Assembly: GCA_023663805.1 (NCBI GenBank)
Contig: JAMPGR010000001.1
Span: 522,632-586,631, forward strand
DNA: 64,000 bases
Source of the DNA: Clostridium sp.
GTDB lineage: Bacteria; Bacteroidota; Bacteroidia; Bacteroidales; Muribaculaceae
Reading direction: 5' to 3'
Every line of letters begins with the position of its first letter. The first letter of the stretch is position 1. The notes under the pieces were generated by a model, which saw only the letters and a list, made by a program, of their open reading frames with translations, did not search any database and had not been told where the DNA came from. Below, piece by piece: positions 39,655-47,193 of the stretch. The translations under genes were made by a program, and so were the position numbers.

Positions 39655-39702
39655 AAGCGCCCGCGCCGTCCCCCCTCTGGAGACCCGCGGGCGCTTCCTT
39701 TT
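39655..39702 (+). terminator. Intrinsic terminator of the nuo-atp-nuo cluster
   Basis: An 11-bp perfect stem (AAGCGCCCGCG at 39655-39665 with its complement at 39686-39696) is followed by CCTTTT. It ends the energy cluster 29 bases after nuoN. Confidence 0.85.
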
Positions 39703-39724
39703 ACCTCCTCCGGGGAATTCGCGA

Positions 39725-39756
39725 TTTGGAGATTCGGCGCGATTGTTGTAACTTTG
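39725..39756 (+). promoter_or_regulatory. Promoter of the AAA-ATPase/PD-DExK gene
   Basis: TTTG (39725-39728), 20 bases, TAACTTTG (39749-39756): an exact consensus promoter. The ATG at 39776 is 19 bases further, so the leader is very short. Confidence 0.75.
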
Positions 39757-39775
39757 GGGAAAATATCGAAAAGTT

Positions 39776-41332
39776 ATGGTTACGAGCCCGAAATACCCTG
39801 TTGGCGAACAATCGTTCTCCTCCCTTATCGAGGAAAACTATCTCTATGTCGACAAGACCCGCTTTATAGAGAAAATCCTGTCGGAGGGTAAATACTATTT
39901 TCTCGGACGCCCGCGCCGTTTCGGGAAAAGCCTTTTTCTGTCGACCCTGAAATGTTTCTTCGAAGGCCGTCGCGATCTCTTCCGTGGACTCTATATCGAC
40001 AGTATAGATTGGGACTGGAAGCCATATCCGGTATTTCATATATCGCTGAACACAATGGATTATACGACTCCCGGGAAACTCGAGGCCATTTTCGATTCAT
40101 ATCTTTCGGAATGGGAACGCGATTTCGACGCGACGATGTCCATCGGAACTGATATCTCGATTCGCTTTCGTAATGTTATAAAACGGGCGTGGGAAGTGAC
40201 CGGACGTAAAGTCGTCATTCTTGTCGACGAATACGACAATCCTCTCGTCGACAGCCTCGGCAACAGGGAACTCTACGACGAATACCGGAACCAGCTCTCG
40301 GCGATCTATTCGAATTTCAAAAGCAGCGCCGACTATCTGCGCCTGGTTTTTTTGACCGGCGTCAGCCGTTTCGGAAAGGTCAGCGTGTTCTCCGGCCTGA
40401 ACAACCTGAGAGATATCTCGTTCGACAATGAGTTCGCCGAAATATGCGGAATAACTGAGGAGGAAATCGACACATACTTCTATGAGGGTCTATCAGCTCT
40501 CGCAAAGACCGACGCTATCTCGTATGATCAGGCACGCGACGAATTGAAACGTCAGTATGACGGATATCATTTCTCGTCGAGCCTCGTAGATATCTATAAT
40601 CCATTCTCGTTCCTGTCGGCACTGGCAGCTCGGGAAATAAAAAACTACTGGATTATGTCGGGACGAACGGAATTTGTTTCGAGACAGATTGTCAGAAACC
40701 ATCTCGATATCGAAAAATTCCTCAACTCCCGATGTTCCTACGAGGCGCTGTCAGGTATCGAGCCGCATTCGCCGAATCCGGTTGCGCTGCTCTATCAGAC
40801 CGGTTATCTGACAATCAAGGATTATAACCGGAGATCAAGAATCTTTACGCTCGGTCTGCCAAACACAGAAGTCAAACAGGGGTTGATCGACAGCCTTCTG
40901 CCCTGCTATACGTCGCTGATAGAGCATGAGTCTCCGATTCTGGTTGACAGTATGACAACAGATCTGGAATCAGGCGATGCCGAGGGCTTTATGAAGAAAC
41001 TCGGGGCTCTGCTGGCCGGTTACTCCTATGAGATGAAACTCGAGAATGAAAATAATTTTCATAACGTCATCTATATGCTGACGCTCCTTCTCGGGGTCAA
41101 CGTCGAGACTGAACACCGAACTTCCGACGGTCGGATCGACCTGTTGATCACTACGGAAAAATACCGCTATGTTATCGAACTGAAGGTCGACAGTTCGCCG
41201 GAGGAGGCTCTGCGCCAGATAGACCGAAAAGACTATCCGTTACAGTTTTCGACAGAGGGTTGCAGACTGATCAGGATCGGCGCGAACTTCTCGACAAAAA
41301 CCCGCCGGATGACGGGCTACCTTATCGATTAG
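39776..41332 (+). CDS. AAA-ATPase-like protein with C-terminal PD-(D/E)xK domain (DUF1703 type)
   Basis: A 518-residue protein of a family very common in Bacteroidota and of unproven function. The N-terminal half opens with FSSLIEENYLYVDKTRFIEK and has a P-loop variant FLGRPRRFGKSLFLSTL. VVILVDEYDNPLVDSLG is the Walker B segment. The C-terminal nuclease-fold domain has GRIDLLITT followed by YVIELKVD, the D-xn-ExK catalytic pattern, plus a late QIDRKDY helix. It is a single-gene unit with its own promoter directly after the energy cluster terminator. A role in DNA processing or defence is often suggested; nothing here decides it. Confidence 0.88.
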   Translation: MVTSPKYPVGEQSFSSLIEENYLYVDKTRFIEKILSEGKYYFLGRPRRFGKSLFLSTLKCFFEGRRDLFRGLYIDSIDWDWKPYPVFHISLNTMDYTTPGKLEAIFDSYLSEWERDFDATMSIGTDISIRFRNVIKRAWEVTGRKVVILVDEYDNPLVDSLGNRELYDEYRNQLSAIYSNFKSSADYLRLVFLTGVSRFGKVSVFSGLNNLRDISFDNEFAEICGITEEEIDTYFYEGLSALAKTDAISYDQARDELKRQYDGYHFSSSLVDIYNPFSFLSALAAREIKNYWIMSGRTEFVSRQIVRNHLDIEKFLNSRCSYEALSGIEPHSPNPVALLYQTGYLTIKDYNRRSRIFTLGLPNTEVKQGLIDSLLPCYTSLIEHESPILVDSMTTDLESGDAEGFMKKLGALLAGYSYEMKLENENNFHNVIYMLTLLLGVNVETEHRTSDGRIDLLITTEKYRYVIELKVDSSPEEALRQIDRKDYPLQFSTEGCRLIRIGANFSTKTRRMTGYLID

Positions 41333-41369
41333 ACAGACAAGGACAACTCGAATCTTAAAACGACGAACT

Positions 41370-41726
41370 ATGAAACGCAGATTAGCCGTCATCGTAACCC
41401 TGATTATCTCCTTCATCGGAATCGCACTCTATGCCGACGACTACAACGAGCGCCAGGCCCGGCAGTATACCCGCGAAGCGGAATACTACCAGCGACGGGC
41501 CGACGGATACCGTCGCGAGGCCGCGTACTATCTGAAGAAAGCCGAGGGCTATCAGCGCGAAGCCGCCTATTACACCCGCAAGGGTGACGCCGACCGCGCG
41601 AAGACCCAGTTGCGCTATGCCGACCGTGCGATGGACAACTACAAGACCCAGATGAAACACGCGGCCGACGCCGACGAAAAAGCCGCCGACTACCTCCGGA
41701 AAGCCTCGAAACTCCTCCGCAAGTAA
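41370..41726 (+). CDS. Small exported protein with Tyr-Ala-Arg-rich helical repeats
   Basis: A 118-residue protein with a signal peptide (MKRRLAVIVTLIISFIGIALYA). The mature part consists of four to five imperfect repeats of about 14 residues, for example YYQRRADGYRREA, YYLKKAEGYQREA and YYTRKGDADRAK, predicted to form one long, positively charged helix. I recognise no family. It probably acts in the periplasm, perhaps on the envelope. It follows the ATPase gene by 37 bases but need not be functionally tied to it. Confidence 0.7.
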   Translation: MKRRLAVIVTLIISFIGIALYADDYNERQARQYTREAEYYQRRADGYRREAAYYLKKAEGYQREAAYYTRKGDADRAKTQLRYADRAMDNYKTQMKHAADADEKAADYLRKASKLLRK

Positions 41727-42139
41727 CCCCCGACATTCACCCCTGCCCCTAAAGAGATATTTCGGATAATTTATTGATAGTCAGTAGGGACTCGGCCTGC
41801 CGCGTCCGCCCCTCAGTCAGAAGCAAGCCAGCGAGCGCCCTGCGGTCGGGAGCGAGATTGGAATCACTCGCCTGACGCAGACGCCGACGGGGAGGCCGGC
41901 TACTACATCCGGTTCGCCTGGCACGCGCCGACGATTGAATGATAATCGGCTGCGATGGGCGGGTTATTCGACCGCTAACGCGCTCTGAATCTATGGAAAA
42001 TCCGGCCCGTGGGCTTTCGCCCCCGGCTAATATGGGACACCACTAACGTGGTGGTTCCAGCGTAGTCGCTTACGTTCGGCAGGGTATGACTTCGTGGCTC
42101 CCCCTTTAGGGGGTGTGGGGGGCCGAGGGCACGGGGCTT
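41727..42139. other. Intergenic region with decayed sequence and palindromic hairpins
   Basis: About 410 bases without a complete gene. At 41856-41942 one frame reads 28 codons to a stop with protein-like content (GEAGYYIRFAWHAPTIE), perhaps a gene remnant. From 41966 to 42113 there are four short palindromic hairpins of the family described at 45535-45779. Confidence 0.5.
41966..42113. repeat. Cluster of short tetraloop palindromes (copy A)
   Basis: Four hairpins: an imperfect ACCGC-TAAC-GCGCT (41971-41984), an imperfect one with a TTTC loop near 42005-42027, CACCAC-TAAC-GTGGTG (42038-42053) and CCCCC-TTTA-GGGGG (42100-42113). The left edge TTATTCGACCGCTAACGCG matches the left edge of the larger element at 45535, so both belong to one REP/BIME-like or miniature-element family. 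Confidence 0.6.
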
Positions 42140-43207
42140 CTACTTCTTGCCGAGGTCGACCTGGATGCGGACCGATTCCTCGTGGATCGCGGCGAGAACC
42201 CTCCGCATAAACTCTTCGCTCATCCCCAGACGCCGGGCCGAAAGGATTCGCGAGGTCATTATATTGCCATATCGTTCGGCCTGCACGACCGGCATCTTGT
42301 GGGTCTGTTTATACCTGCCGATTTCGCGCGAGATCTCCATTCGGCGCGCGAGGATTTCGAGCAGTTCGTTGTCGAGTTGGTCGATACGGGCGCGGAGCGT
42401 GCGGAGCGAGTCTTCCGGGACGGGTGTGTCGCGACAGACAAGGTTGGCGAGGATTGCGGCGAGTTCGCGGGGGGTGATCTGCTGGGCGCTGTCGCTCCAG
42501 GCCGAGTCGGGGTCGCAGTGGGTCTCGATTATCAGGCCGTCGAAGCCGATGTCGAGAGCCTGCTGCGACAGGGGGGCGATCAGGTCGCGACGCCCTCCGA
42601 TATGACTCGGGTCGCAGATGATCGGCAGGGCGGGGATGCGCCGGCGTAGTTCGAGCGGAATGCGCCACTGCGGATTGTTGCGGTAGCGGTGGTCGCCGTA
42701 GGTCGGGAAGCCCCGGTGGATCGCTCCGAGCCGTGTGATTCCGGCGTTGGAGAGGCGTTCGAAGGCGCCGATCCAGAGTTCGAGGTCCGGACTGACCGGA
42801 TTTTTAACGAGCACGGGGATGTCGCGGCCGCTCTCGCTGAGGGCATCGGCGACCTCCTGCATCGCGAAGGGGTTGGCGGTTGTACGCGCCCCGATCCAGA
42901 TCAGGTCGATGTCATAATCGAGAGCCGCCTCGACATGGCTCCGGGTTGCGACTTCGGTCGCGACCTTCATGCCGGTCTGTTCGCGAACCATCCGGAGCCA
43001 CGCCAGGGCAGGCACTCCGACACCTTCGAAACCTCCCGGTTTTGTCCGCGGCTTCCATACGCCGGCGCGAAATATTTTTATCCCCGCCCCGGCGAGTTCG
43101 CGGGCGGTCGCGAGCACCTGATCCTCGGTCTCGGCGCTACAGGGGCCGGATATGACGACGGGCCGGTCGAGCGCGACCCCGTCGATTGCAAGCGGTTTCA
43201 GGTTCAT
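42140..43207 (-). CDS. Bifunctional DAHP synthase / chorismate mutase
   Basis: A 355-residue enzyme joining the first shikimate step to the branch toward Phe and Tyr. The N-terminal DAHP synthase (KDO8P-synthase-like type) shows VVISGPCSAE, FRAGVWKPRTKPGGFEGVG, GIKIF and the metal/substrate motifs LGAIHRGF, PIICDPSHIGGRR and IIETHCDPDSAWSD. From about residue 265 an AroQ-class chorismate mutase follows (RTLRARIDQLDNELLEILAR, ISREIGRYK). Fusion with a mutase often makes the synthase sensitive to prephenate. Its ATG overlaps the stop of the nicotinamidase gene by four bases. Confidence 0.94.
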   Translation of the reverse strand: MNLKPLAIDGVALDRPVVISGPCSAETEDQVLATARELAGAGIKIFRAGVWKPRTKPGGFEGVGVPALAWLRMVREQTGMKVATEVATRSHVEAALDYDIDLIWIGARTTANPFAMQEVADALSESGRDIPVLVKNPVSPDLELWIGAFERLSNAGITRLGAIHRGFPTYGDHRYRNNPQWRIPLELRRRIPALPIICDPSHIGGRRDLIAPLSQQALDIGFDGLIIETHCDPDSAWSDSAQQITPRELAAILANLVCRDTPVPEDSLRTLRARIDQLDNELLEILARRMEISREIGRYKQTHKMPVVQAERYGNIMTSRILSARRLGMSEEFMRRVLAAIHEESVRIQVDLGKK

Positions 43208-43761
43208 CGTTTCGCGGCGTCGTTTTGTAATTCTCCGGGGAAAGCCTTCCGGTCGATTCTCGGCGAGAATTCGGTCAGGAGACAGAACATATCCCGGCCG
43301 TAAAGGGCCGCGCCGTCGCGGAGTGTTTCGCTGACACAGACATCGCCGGCCAGACCGCAGATGTCGATCTGCCCGACACCGAGGTCGCGGATCAGCCGGT
43401 CGATCTCCCGGGCAGCCTCGCGGTTACGGAATATCGAATATTCCTCGACATCGGGTCGCTGGCCTTTGTAGAGAACCGCGACGGGGCCGCTTGTCTGGTA
43501 GAGGGCGTCGAAAACAGGCTGCCAGACGGCCGCTCCCGTCGTGTCGTGGACACAGTGGCGCGGCCAGGGGCCGCCGTTTTCGGCGAAGGAAAAGTGGTCG
43601 TAGGGGTGGCGGTCGGCGGTGATGATTTTGCAGAGATACATCCCGTCGTTGCCGGAAATATATTGTGCGAGACGATCCATAGCCTCCGCGGCCCCCGGGA
43701 CGGGGAGCGAGCCGGTTATAAAATCGATCTGCGGATCGACAGTCAGAAGCAGTTTTTTCAT
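43204..43761 (-). CDS. pncA: Nicotinamidase (isochorismatase-fold cysteine hydrolase)
   Basis: A 185-residue enzyme that converts nicotinamide to nicotinate for NAD salvage. The catalytic triad is visible: Asp9 (LLTVDPQIDF), Lys99 (VLYKGQ) and Cys142 (GLAGDVCVSETLRDG). The metal site is in TADRHPYDHFSF (Asp50, His52, His56). I place the start at 43761 (MKKLLLTVDPQ), since the 14 extra residues of the longer frame are polar and not part of the fold. It lies upstream of the DAHP synthase gene with a four-base overlap, an unexpected pairing of NAD and aromatic metabolism. Confidence 0.93.
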   Translation of the reverse strand: MKKLLLTVDPQIDFITGSLPVPGAAEAMDRLAQYISGNDGMYLCKIITADRHPYDHFSFAENGGPWPRHCVHDTTGAAVWQPVFDALYQTSGPVAVLYKGQRPDVEEYSIFRNREAAREIDRLIRDLGVGQIDICGLAGDVCVSETLRDGAALYGRDMFCLLTEFSPRIDRKAFPGELQNDAAKR

Positions 43762-43800
43762 CGCGGTTCGTATGAAATGTCGGTTTGGGTTTCGGTGTTG

Positions 43801-43808
43801 CAAAGTTA
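43801..43808 (-). promoter_or_regulatory. Candidate -7 box for the nicotinamidase operon
   Basis: Minus-strand TAACTTTG, 40 bases before the chosen start. No good -33 element is seen. Confidence 0.4.
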
Positions 43809-43851
43809 TAAATAAATGTTCGAATATGATGGAGAAATGAAGGAATATGCT

Positions 43852-43859
43852 TAATTTTG
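43852..43859 (+). promoter_or_regulatory. Candidate -7 box for metY
   Basis: TAATTTTG matches the -7 consensus, 29 bases upstream of the metY ATG. It is divergent from the nicotinamidase box about 45 bases away. No TTTG at the ideal spacing. Confidence 0.4.
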
Positions 43860-43887
43860 TTTTTCGAATTAATACACCCGCTGGATT

Positions 43888-45180
43888 ATGGACAGAAAAA
43901 ATCTACATTTCGAGACTCTCCAACTCCATGTCGGACAGGAAACCGCCGATCCGGCAACCGACGCGCGCGCCGTTCCGATCTATCAGACGACATCATACGT
44001 ATTCCGCGACTCGCAGCACGCATCGGACCGCCTGAATCTCCGCGACGCCGGGAATATCTACGGACGTCTGACGAATCCGACCCAGGGAGTGCTCGAGCAG
44101 CGCGTCGCGGCCCTCGAGGGGGGCGTTGCCGCGCTGGCTGTTGCGAGCGGGGCGGCAGCCGTCACCTACGCCCTCGAGAATATACTCGGCATCGGCGACC
44201 ACATCGTCGCCGCCGACAATCTCTACGGCGGCTCCTACAACCTGATTGCCCATACGCTCGAGCCCCGCGGCATCGAATCGACCTTCGTCGATATCCGCCG
44301 CCTCGACGCCGTCGAAAAAGCGATAAAGGATAATACGAAGGTGCTCTATGTCGAGACATTCGGCAACCCGAATTCTGACGTCGCCGATATTGAATCGCTT
44401 GCCGAAATCGCCCATCGCCACTCGATACCGCTTATCGTCGACAACACTTTCGGCACGCCATACCTGATCCGCCCGATTGAACTTGGGGCCGACATCGTCG
44501 TCCATTCCGCGACAAAATTTCTCGGCGGACACGGAACGAGCCTCGGCGGAATCATTGTCGACGGAGGCCGCTTCGACTGGAAAGCCAACGCCGATAAGTT
44601 CCCGACAATCGCCCGGCCCGATCCGAGTTACCATGGCGGGGTGTTCGCCGACATGGCCGGCCCCTCGGCCTATGTCGACAGAATCCGCGCCGTCCTGTTG
44701 CGCGACACCGGCGCGTGTATCTCCCCGTTCAATGCGTTCCTGCTGCTTCAGGGGGTCGAGACCCTCTCGCTGCGTATCGAGCGCCATGTCGCGAACGCCC
44801 TGAAGGTCGTCGAGTTCCTCGCGTCGCATCCGGCCGTCGCGAAGGTCAACCACCCCTCGCTGCCCGACCATCCTGACCACCGGCTCTACGAGCGGCTGTT
44901 CCCGAACGGCGCCGGAAGCATCTTCACGTTCGAGGTCCGGGGAGGCCAGACGGAGGCGTGGCGTTTTATCGACTCGCTCGAGATATTCTCGTTGCTGGCG
45001 AATGTCGCCGATGTCAAAAGCCTGGTCATTCATCCGGCGACGACGACCCATTCCCAGTTGACCCCCGAGGAACTCCAGACCCAGCACATCACCCCCTCGA
45101 CCGTTCGGCTGAGTATCGGAACCGAGCATATCGACGACATCATCGCCGACCTCTCCCAGGCCCTCGACAAAATATCGTAA
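43888..45180 (+). CDS. metY: O-acetylhomoserine sulfhydrylase (aminocarboxypropyltransferase)
   Basis: A 430-residue PLP enzyme of the Cys/Met metabolism family. The length, the N-terminus HFETLQLHVGQETADPATDA and the repeat GGVFADMAGPSA mark the MetY group, which makes homocysteine from O-acetylhomoserine and sulfide. The PLP lysine is Lys210 in HSATKFLGGHGTSLGG. C-terminal HPATTTHSQLTPEE, followed by TVRLSIGTEHIDDI, is also typical. It is a single gene, divergent from pncA. A short hairpin (CAGGGGA/TCCCCTG, 45188-45212) lies just after the stop. Confidence 0.95.
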   Translation: MDRKNLHFETLQLHVGQETADPATDARAVPIYQTTSYVFRDSQHASDRLNLRDAGNIYGRLTNPTQGVLEQRVAALEGGVAALAVASGAAAVTYALENILGIGDHIVAADNLYGGSYNLIAHTLEPRGIESTFVDIRRLDAVEKAIKDNTKVLYVETFGNPNSDVADIESLAEIAHRHSIPLIVDNTFGTPYLIRPIELGADIVVHSATKFLGGHGTSLGGIIVDGGRFDWKANADKFPTIARPDPSYHGGVFADMAGPSAYVDRIRAVLLRDTGACISPFNAFLLLQGVETLSLRIERHVANALKVVEFLASHPAVAKVNHPSLPDHPDHRLYERLFPNGAGSIFTFEVRGGQTEAWRFIDSLEIFSLLANVADVKSLVIHPATTTHSQLTPEELQTQHITPSTVRLSIGTEHIDDIIADLSQALDKIS

Positions 45181-45240
45181 CCGCCGCCAGGGGAGGAGAG
45201 GCGTATCCCCTGCCATTTCCGCCATACCTTCCACCTTTTT

Positions 45241-45477
45241 CGTGGAACCCAGGTAATAGCCGCAACGCAAAATGCTGAACTTATTAGCAATTTCCAACCT
45301 TCAGATATTCTTACGGTCGATCAGCGCGACGGTCAATCCCATATACAACGACTGAACTCCGACGAACTCAGCCAATGGTTAAATGACTATACCTTGGGTG
45401 ATTTCATCGCAAGCGAGACCGGCCTGTCAAAAATAATGGACTCAAGTTTCGGTTCTGGACTATTGTCAATGATTTAA
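45241..45477 (+). pseudogene. 3' remnant of an AAA/RecF-like (AAA_21) ATPase gene
   Basis: One plus-strand frame is open for about 78 codons up to a TAA at 45475-45477 and reads GTQVIAATQNAELISNFQPS, then DILTVDQRDG and ELSQWLNDYTLGDF. This matches the C-terminal end of chromosomal AAA_21 ATPases, where a TQSPELI-like strand is followed by a (D/E)W-L-Y-LG tail. There is no start codon or P-loop upstream, so only the last fifth of the gene survives. It lies between metY and a palindrome-rich element, marking this as a debris zone from past insertion or deletion. Confidence 0.6.
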
Positions 45478-45534
45478 GACTCATAGCATATTTGGCGGTA
45501 ACTAAACGGCGACTCCAGAGTAAAAAAATGTGAC

Positions 45535-45779
45535 ATTATTCGACCGCTAACGCGGTCTTTATCAATTTTATACACAAACCGCGGGCTTTCGCCCGCGGCT
45601 ACCTTATGGCACCGCGACGCGGTGCATTGTCGGATTTAAACATAAGCGTTTGCCATGGATTGCCTTTGCAGTACTTATTATGTATAGATCACCGCTTTAG
45701 CGGTGTAATATCGTAGCCGGGGGCGAAAGCCCCCGGACGAATAGCCCAATGATTCAGACCACGTTAGTGGTCGAATAAT
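45535..45779. repeat. Palindromic hairpin mosaic with 11-bp terminal inverted repeats (copy B)
   Basis: The element begins ATTATTCGACC (45535-45545) and ends with its exact complement (45769-45779). Inside are six perfect hairpins: GACCGC-TAAC (45542-45557), CCGCGGGC-TTTC (45579-45598), GCACCGC-GAC (45609-45625), CACCGC-TTTA (45690-45705), CCGGGGGC-GAAA (45717-45736) and GACCAC-GTTA (45757-45772). Loops 1 and 6, and 2 and 5, are reverse complements, so the element is two related units facing each other. It resembles REP/BIME or miniature elements. No transposase or RAYT gene is in the window, and no target duplication is evident. Confidence 0.7.
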
Positions 45780-45914
45780 CAGACGGCGTGACACCCTGAA
45801 ACTCGATAGACTCGCTTGCACACTATTCGGGCGAGTCTAAGCAAACATAGATGTCCGCTGTTTAATCAGTGGATTACATCCCTGATGTCTCTCCAGGTGG
45901 TATAGGGGCCCGGT

Positions 45915-46475
45915 TCAGTCGGACAACCGGCGGTATTCAGCCATAAACCGGCGGAACTGCCGTGTTCCGATTATCGCTCCGAGTATGACGCCGACAATCA
46001 TTCCGTACAGAAAGTACATCTCGGAGGCGAACAGATAGCCGGTAAAGCACAAAAGCATGATCGCCATCGGGATCAGGGCAGCCATAAACTGTAGATGCCT
46101 TTTCCGGTAGTACATCGATTCGCGGGAGATTTCCGAGATATTCATTCTCAGGGGGTCGATCGACCCGATTCCCCGCCATAACCAGAAGTCCATCGACGCG
46201 ACAGTCAGAAAATATACGGCGTAGGCCATCCTGAGCCAGAAGTTCAACCTGCTCGCGACGAACAGACCATTCGAAAAGATCAGGAATCCGGCGACAGCCA
46301 TAACCGATGAGATTATCCAGAACGCGAGGTATCTGTCGCGCAGACGGTCGAGAGCTGTTCTCTTTCTGTCGAGGTCTGCGGGGTTATTGTCGGGGGCTGC
46401 CTGCATGCCGAGAGCCTTGCCCATTTCTATCCAGGCTTTTCGCAGTTGTTCGATGTCGAAATTTTCGGTGTTCAT
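45915..46475 (-). CDS. Membrane protein downstream of ECF sigma factor (possible anti-sigma)
   Basis: A 186-residue protein with a soluble N-terminus (NFDIEQLRKAWIEMGKALGM, about 50 residues) and four hydrophobic segments in two pairs (about 53-75, 80-100, 128-150, 153-170). It starts two bases after the sigma-factor gene, so the two are co-transcribed. Small membrane proteins in this position often hold an ECF sigma factor inactive through the cytoplasmic N-terminal helix; that role is inferred from context, as I recognise no anti-sigma motif. Confidence 0.75.
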   Translation of the reverse strand: MNTENFDIEQLRKAWIEMGKALGMQAAPDNNPADLDRKRTALDRLRDRYLAFWIISSVMAVAGFLIFSNGLFVASRLNFWLRMAYAVYFLTVASMDFWLWRGIGSIDPLRMNISEISRESMYYRKRHLQFMAALIPMAIMLLCFTGYLFASEMYFLYGMIVGVILGAIIGTRQFRRFMAEYRRLSD

Positions 46476-46477
46476 GT

Positions 46478-47086
46478 TTATATGTTCTCCTTTTTAAATG
46501 TTTCGGCGATTTTCTCTTTGATTCTCCTGATTTTTGTTGCGACGGTGTTGCGGTTCAGCCCTGTGGCGGAGGCGATGTCGTCGTAGCCCAGTTCGTCGAG
46601 CCACATCATTATGATTGCCCTCTCGGTCGGGTCGAGCCGGCGGATCGCGCGATGCAGGCTCTCGACTGTCTCCTTGTCGGAATTGTCGCTGTCGATCAGA
46701 CCATGGAGTTTGTCGAGGCTTTCGTGGCGGTGACGCGACTGATTCCGGATTGTCGACAGACACGAATTTACGGTGACGCGGTAGATCCAGGTCCTTTCCG
46801 ACGCGTCTCCCCGATAGGAGCGCAGCCCTCTCCAGATATTGACGAGCGCGTCCTGGCGCAGGTCGTCGAACTCGGCAACGGAACCGGAATAGGCGAAGCA
46901 GATTTTCGAAATCGTCTCGTTCTCCCGGCCGATTAACGCTTTGAACTCATGTTCGAGGGCGAGACGCGCCTGAACATCGATTCCATCGGGGATTGCGGCA
47001 AATTCTATGATGCGGTCCATAACAGACCGCATCCCCGGCCACGGCAGGAGCGTAATCGGCTGATCTGTTTCGTTGTTCAAAGTCAT
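46478..47086 (-). CDS. ECF-type RNA polymerase sigma factor
   Basis: A 202-residue sigma-70 family protein. Region 2 is visible at about residues 50-115 (FDDLRQDALVNIWRGLRSYR, then ERTWIYRVTVNSCLSTIRN) and region 4 at 145-195 (RAIRRLDPTERAIIMMWLDE, GYDDIASATGLNRNTVATKI) with its helix-turn-helix. Region 3 is absent, as in the ECF class. The first 30 or so residues are unusual in length, and internal ATGs at residues 19 and 23 are possible starts. A perfect 12-base palindrome lies 23 bases upstream of the chosen start. It probably directs transcription of a small envelope or metabolic regulon with the adjacent membrane protein as its regulator. Confidence 0.9.
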   Translation of the reverse strand: MTLNNETDQPITLLPWPGMRSVMDRIIEFAAIPDGIDVQARLALEHEFKALIGRENETISKICFAYSGSVAEFDDLRQDALVNIWRGLRSYRGDASERTWIYRVTVNSCLSTIRNQSRHRHESLDKLHGLIDSDNSDKETVESLHRAIRRLDPTERAIIMMWLDELGYDDIASATGLNRNTVATKIRRIKEKIAETFKKENI

Positions 47087-47108
47087 TTTCCGAATATGTT
47101 TTGATTTC

Positions 47109-47120
47109 GTCTATATAGAC
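47109..47120. promoter_or_regulatory. 12-base palindrome upstream of the sigma-factor gene
   Basis: GTCTATATAGAC is a perfect palindrome located 23 bases before the sigma-factor ATG, in the 108-base gap to the neighbouring ATPase gene. A regulator site is possible, but AT-rich palindromes of this size can arise by chance. Confidence 0.35.
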
Positions 47121-47193
47121 TCTGAAAACCGGCGGATAGTTTCAGCGCGTAAGAAAAAAAGCCTTTCAGTAGGAGGGAAGATGCTGTTACGAA

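Larger units (their letters stand above)
45181..45914. other. 734-base region without intact genes
   Basis: Holds, in order: a hairpin after metY (45188-45212), an ATPase gene remnant (to 45477), a 245-base palindromic mosaic (45535-45779), and a 9-bp stem with a 15-base loop (45807-45839) that may end the minus-strand sigma/membrane-protein operon. Nothing else was seen. Confidence 0.6.

Noticed and set aside
45535..45779. Insertion sequence
   Set aside because: Terminal inverted repeats exist, but there is no transposase ORF and no evident target-site duplication; described as a palindromic repeat element instead.
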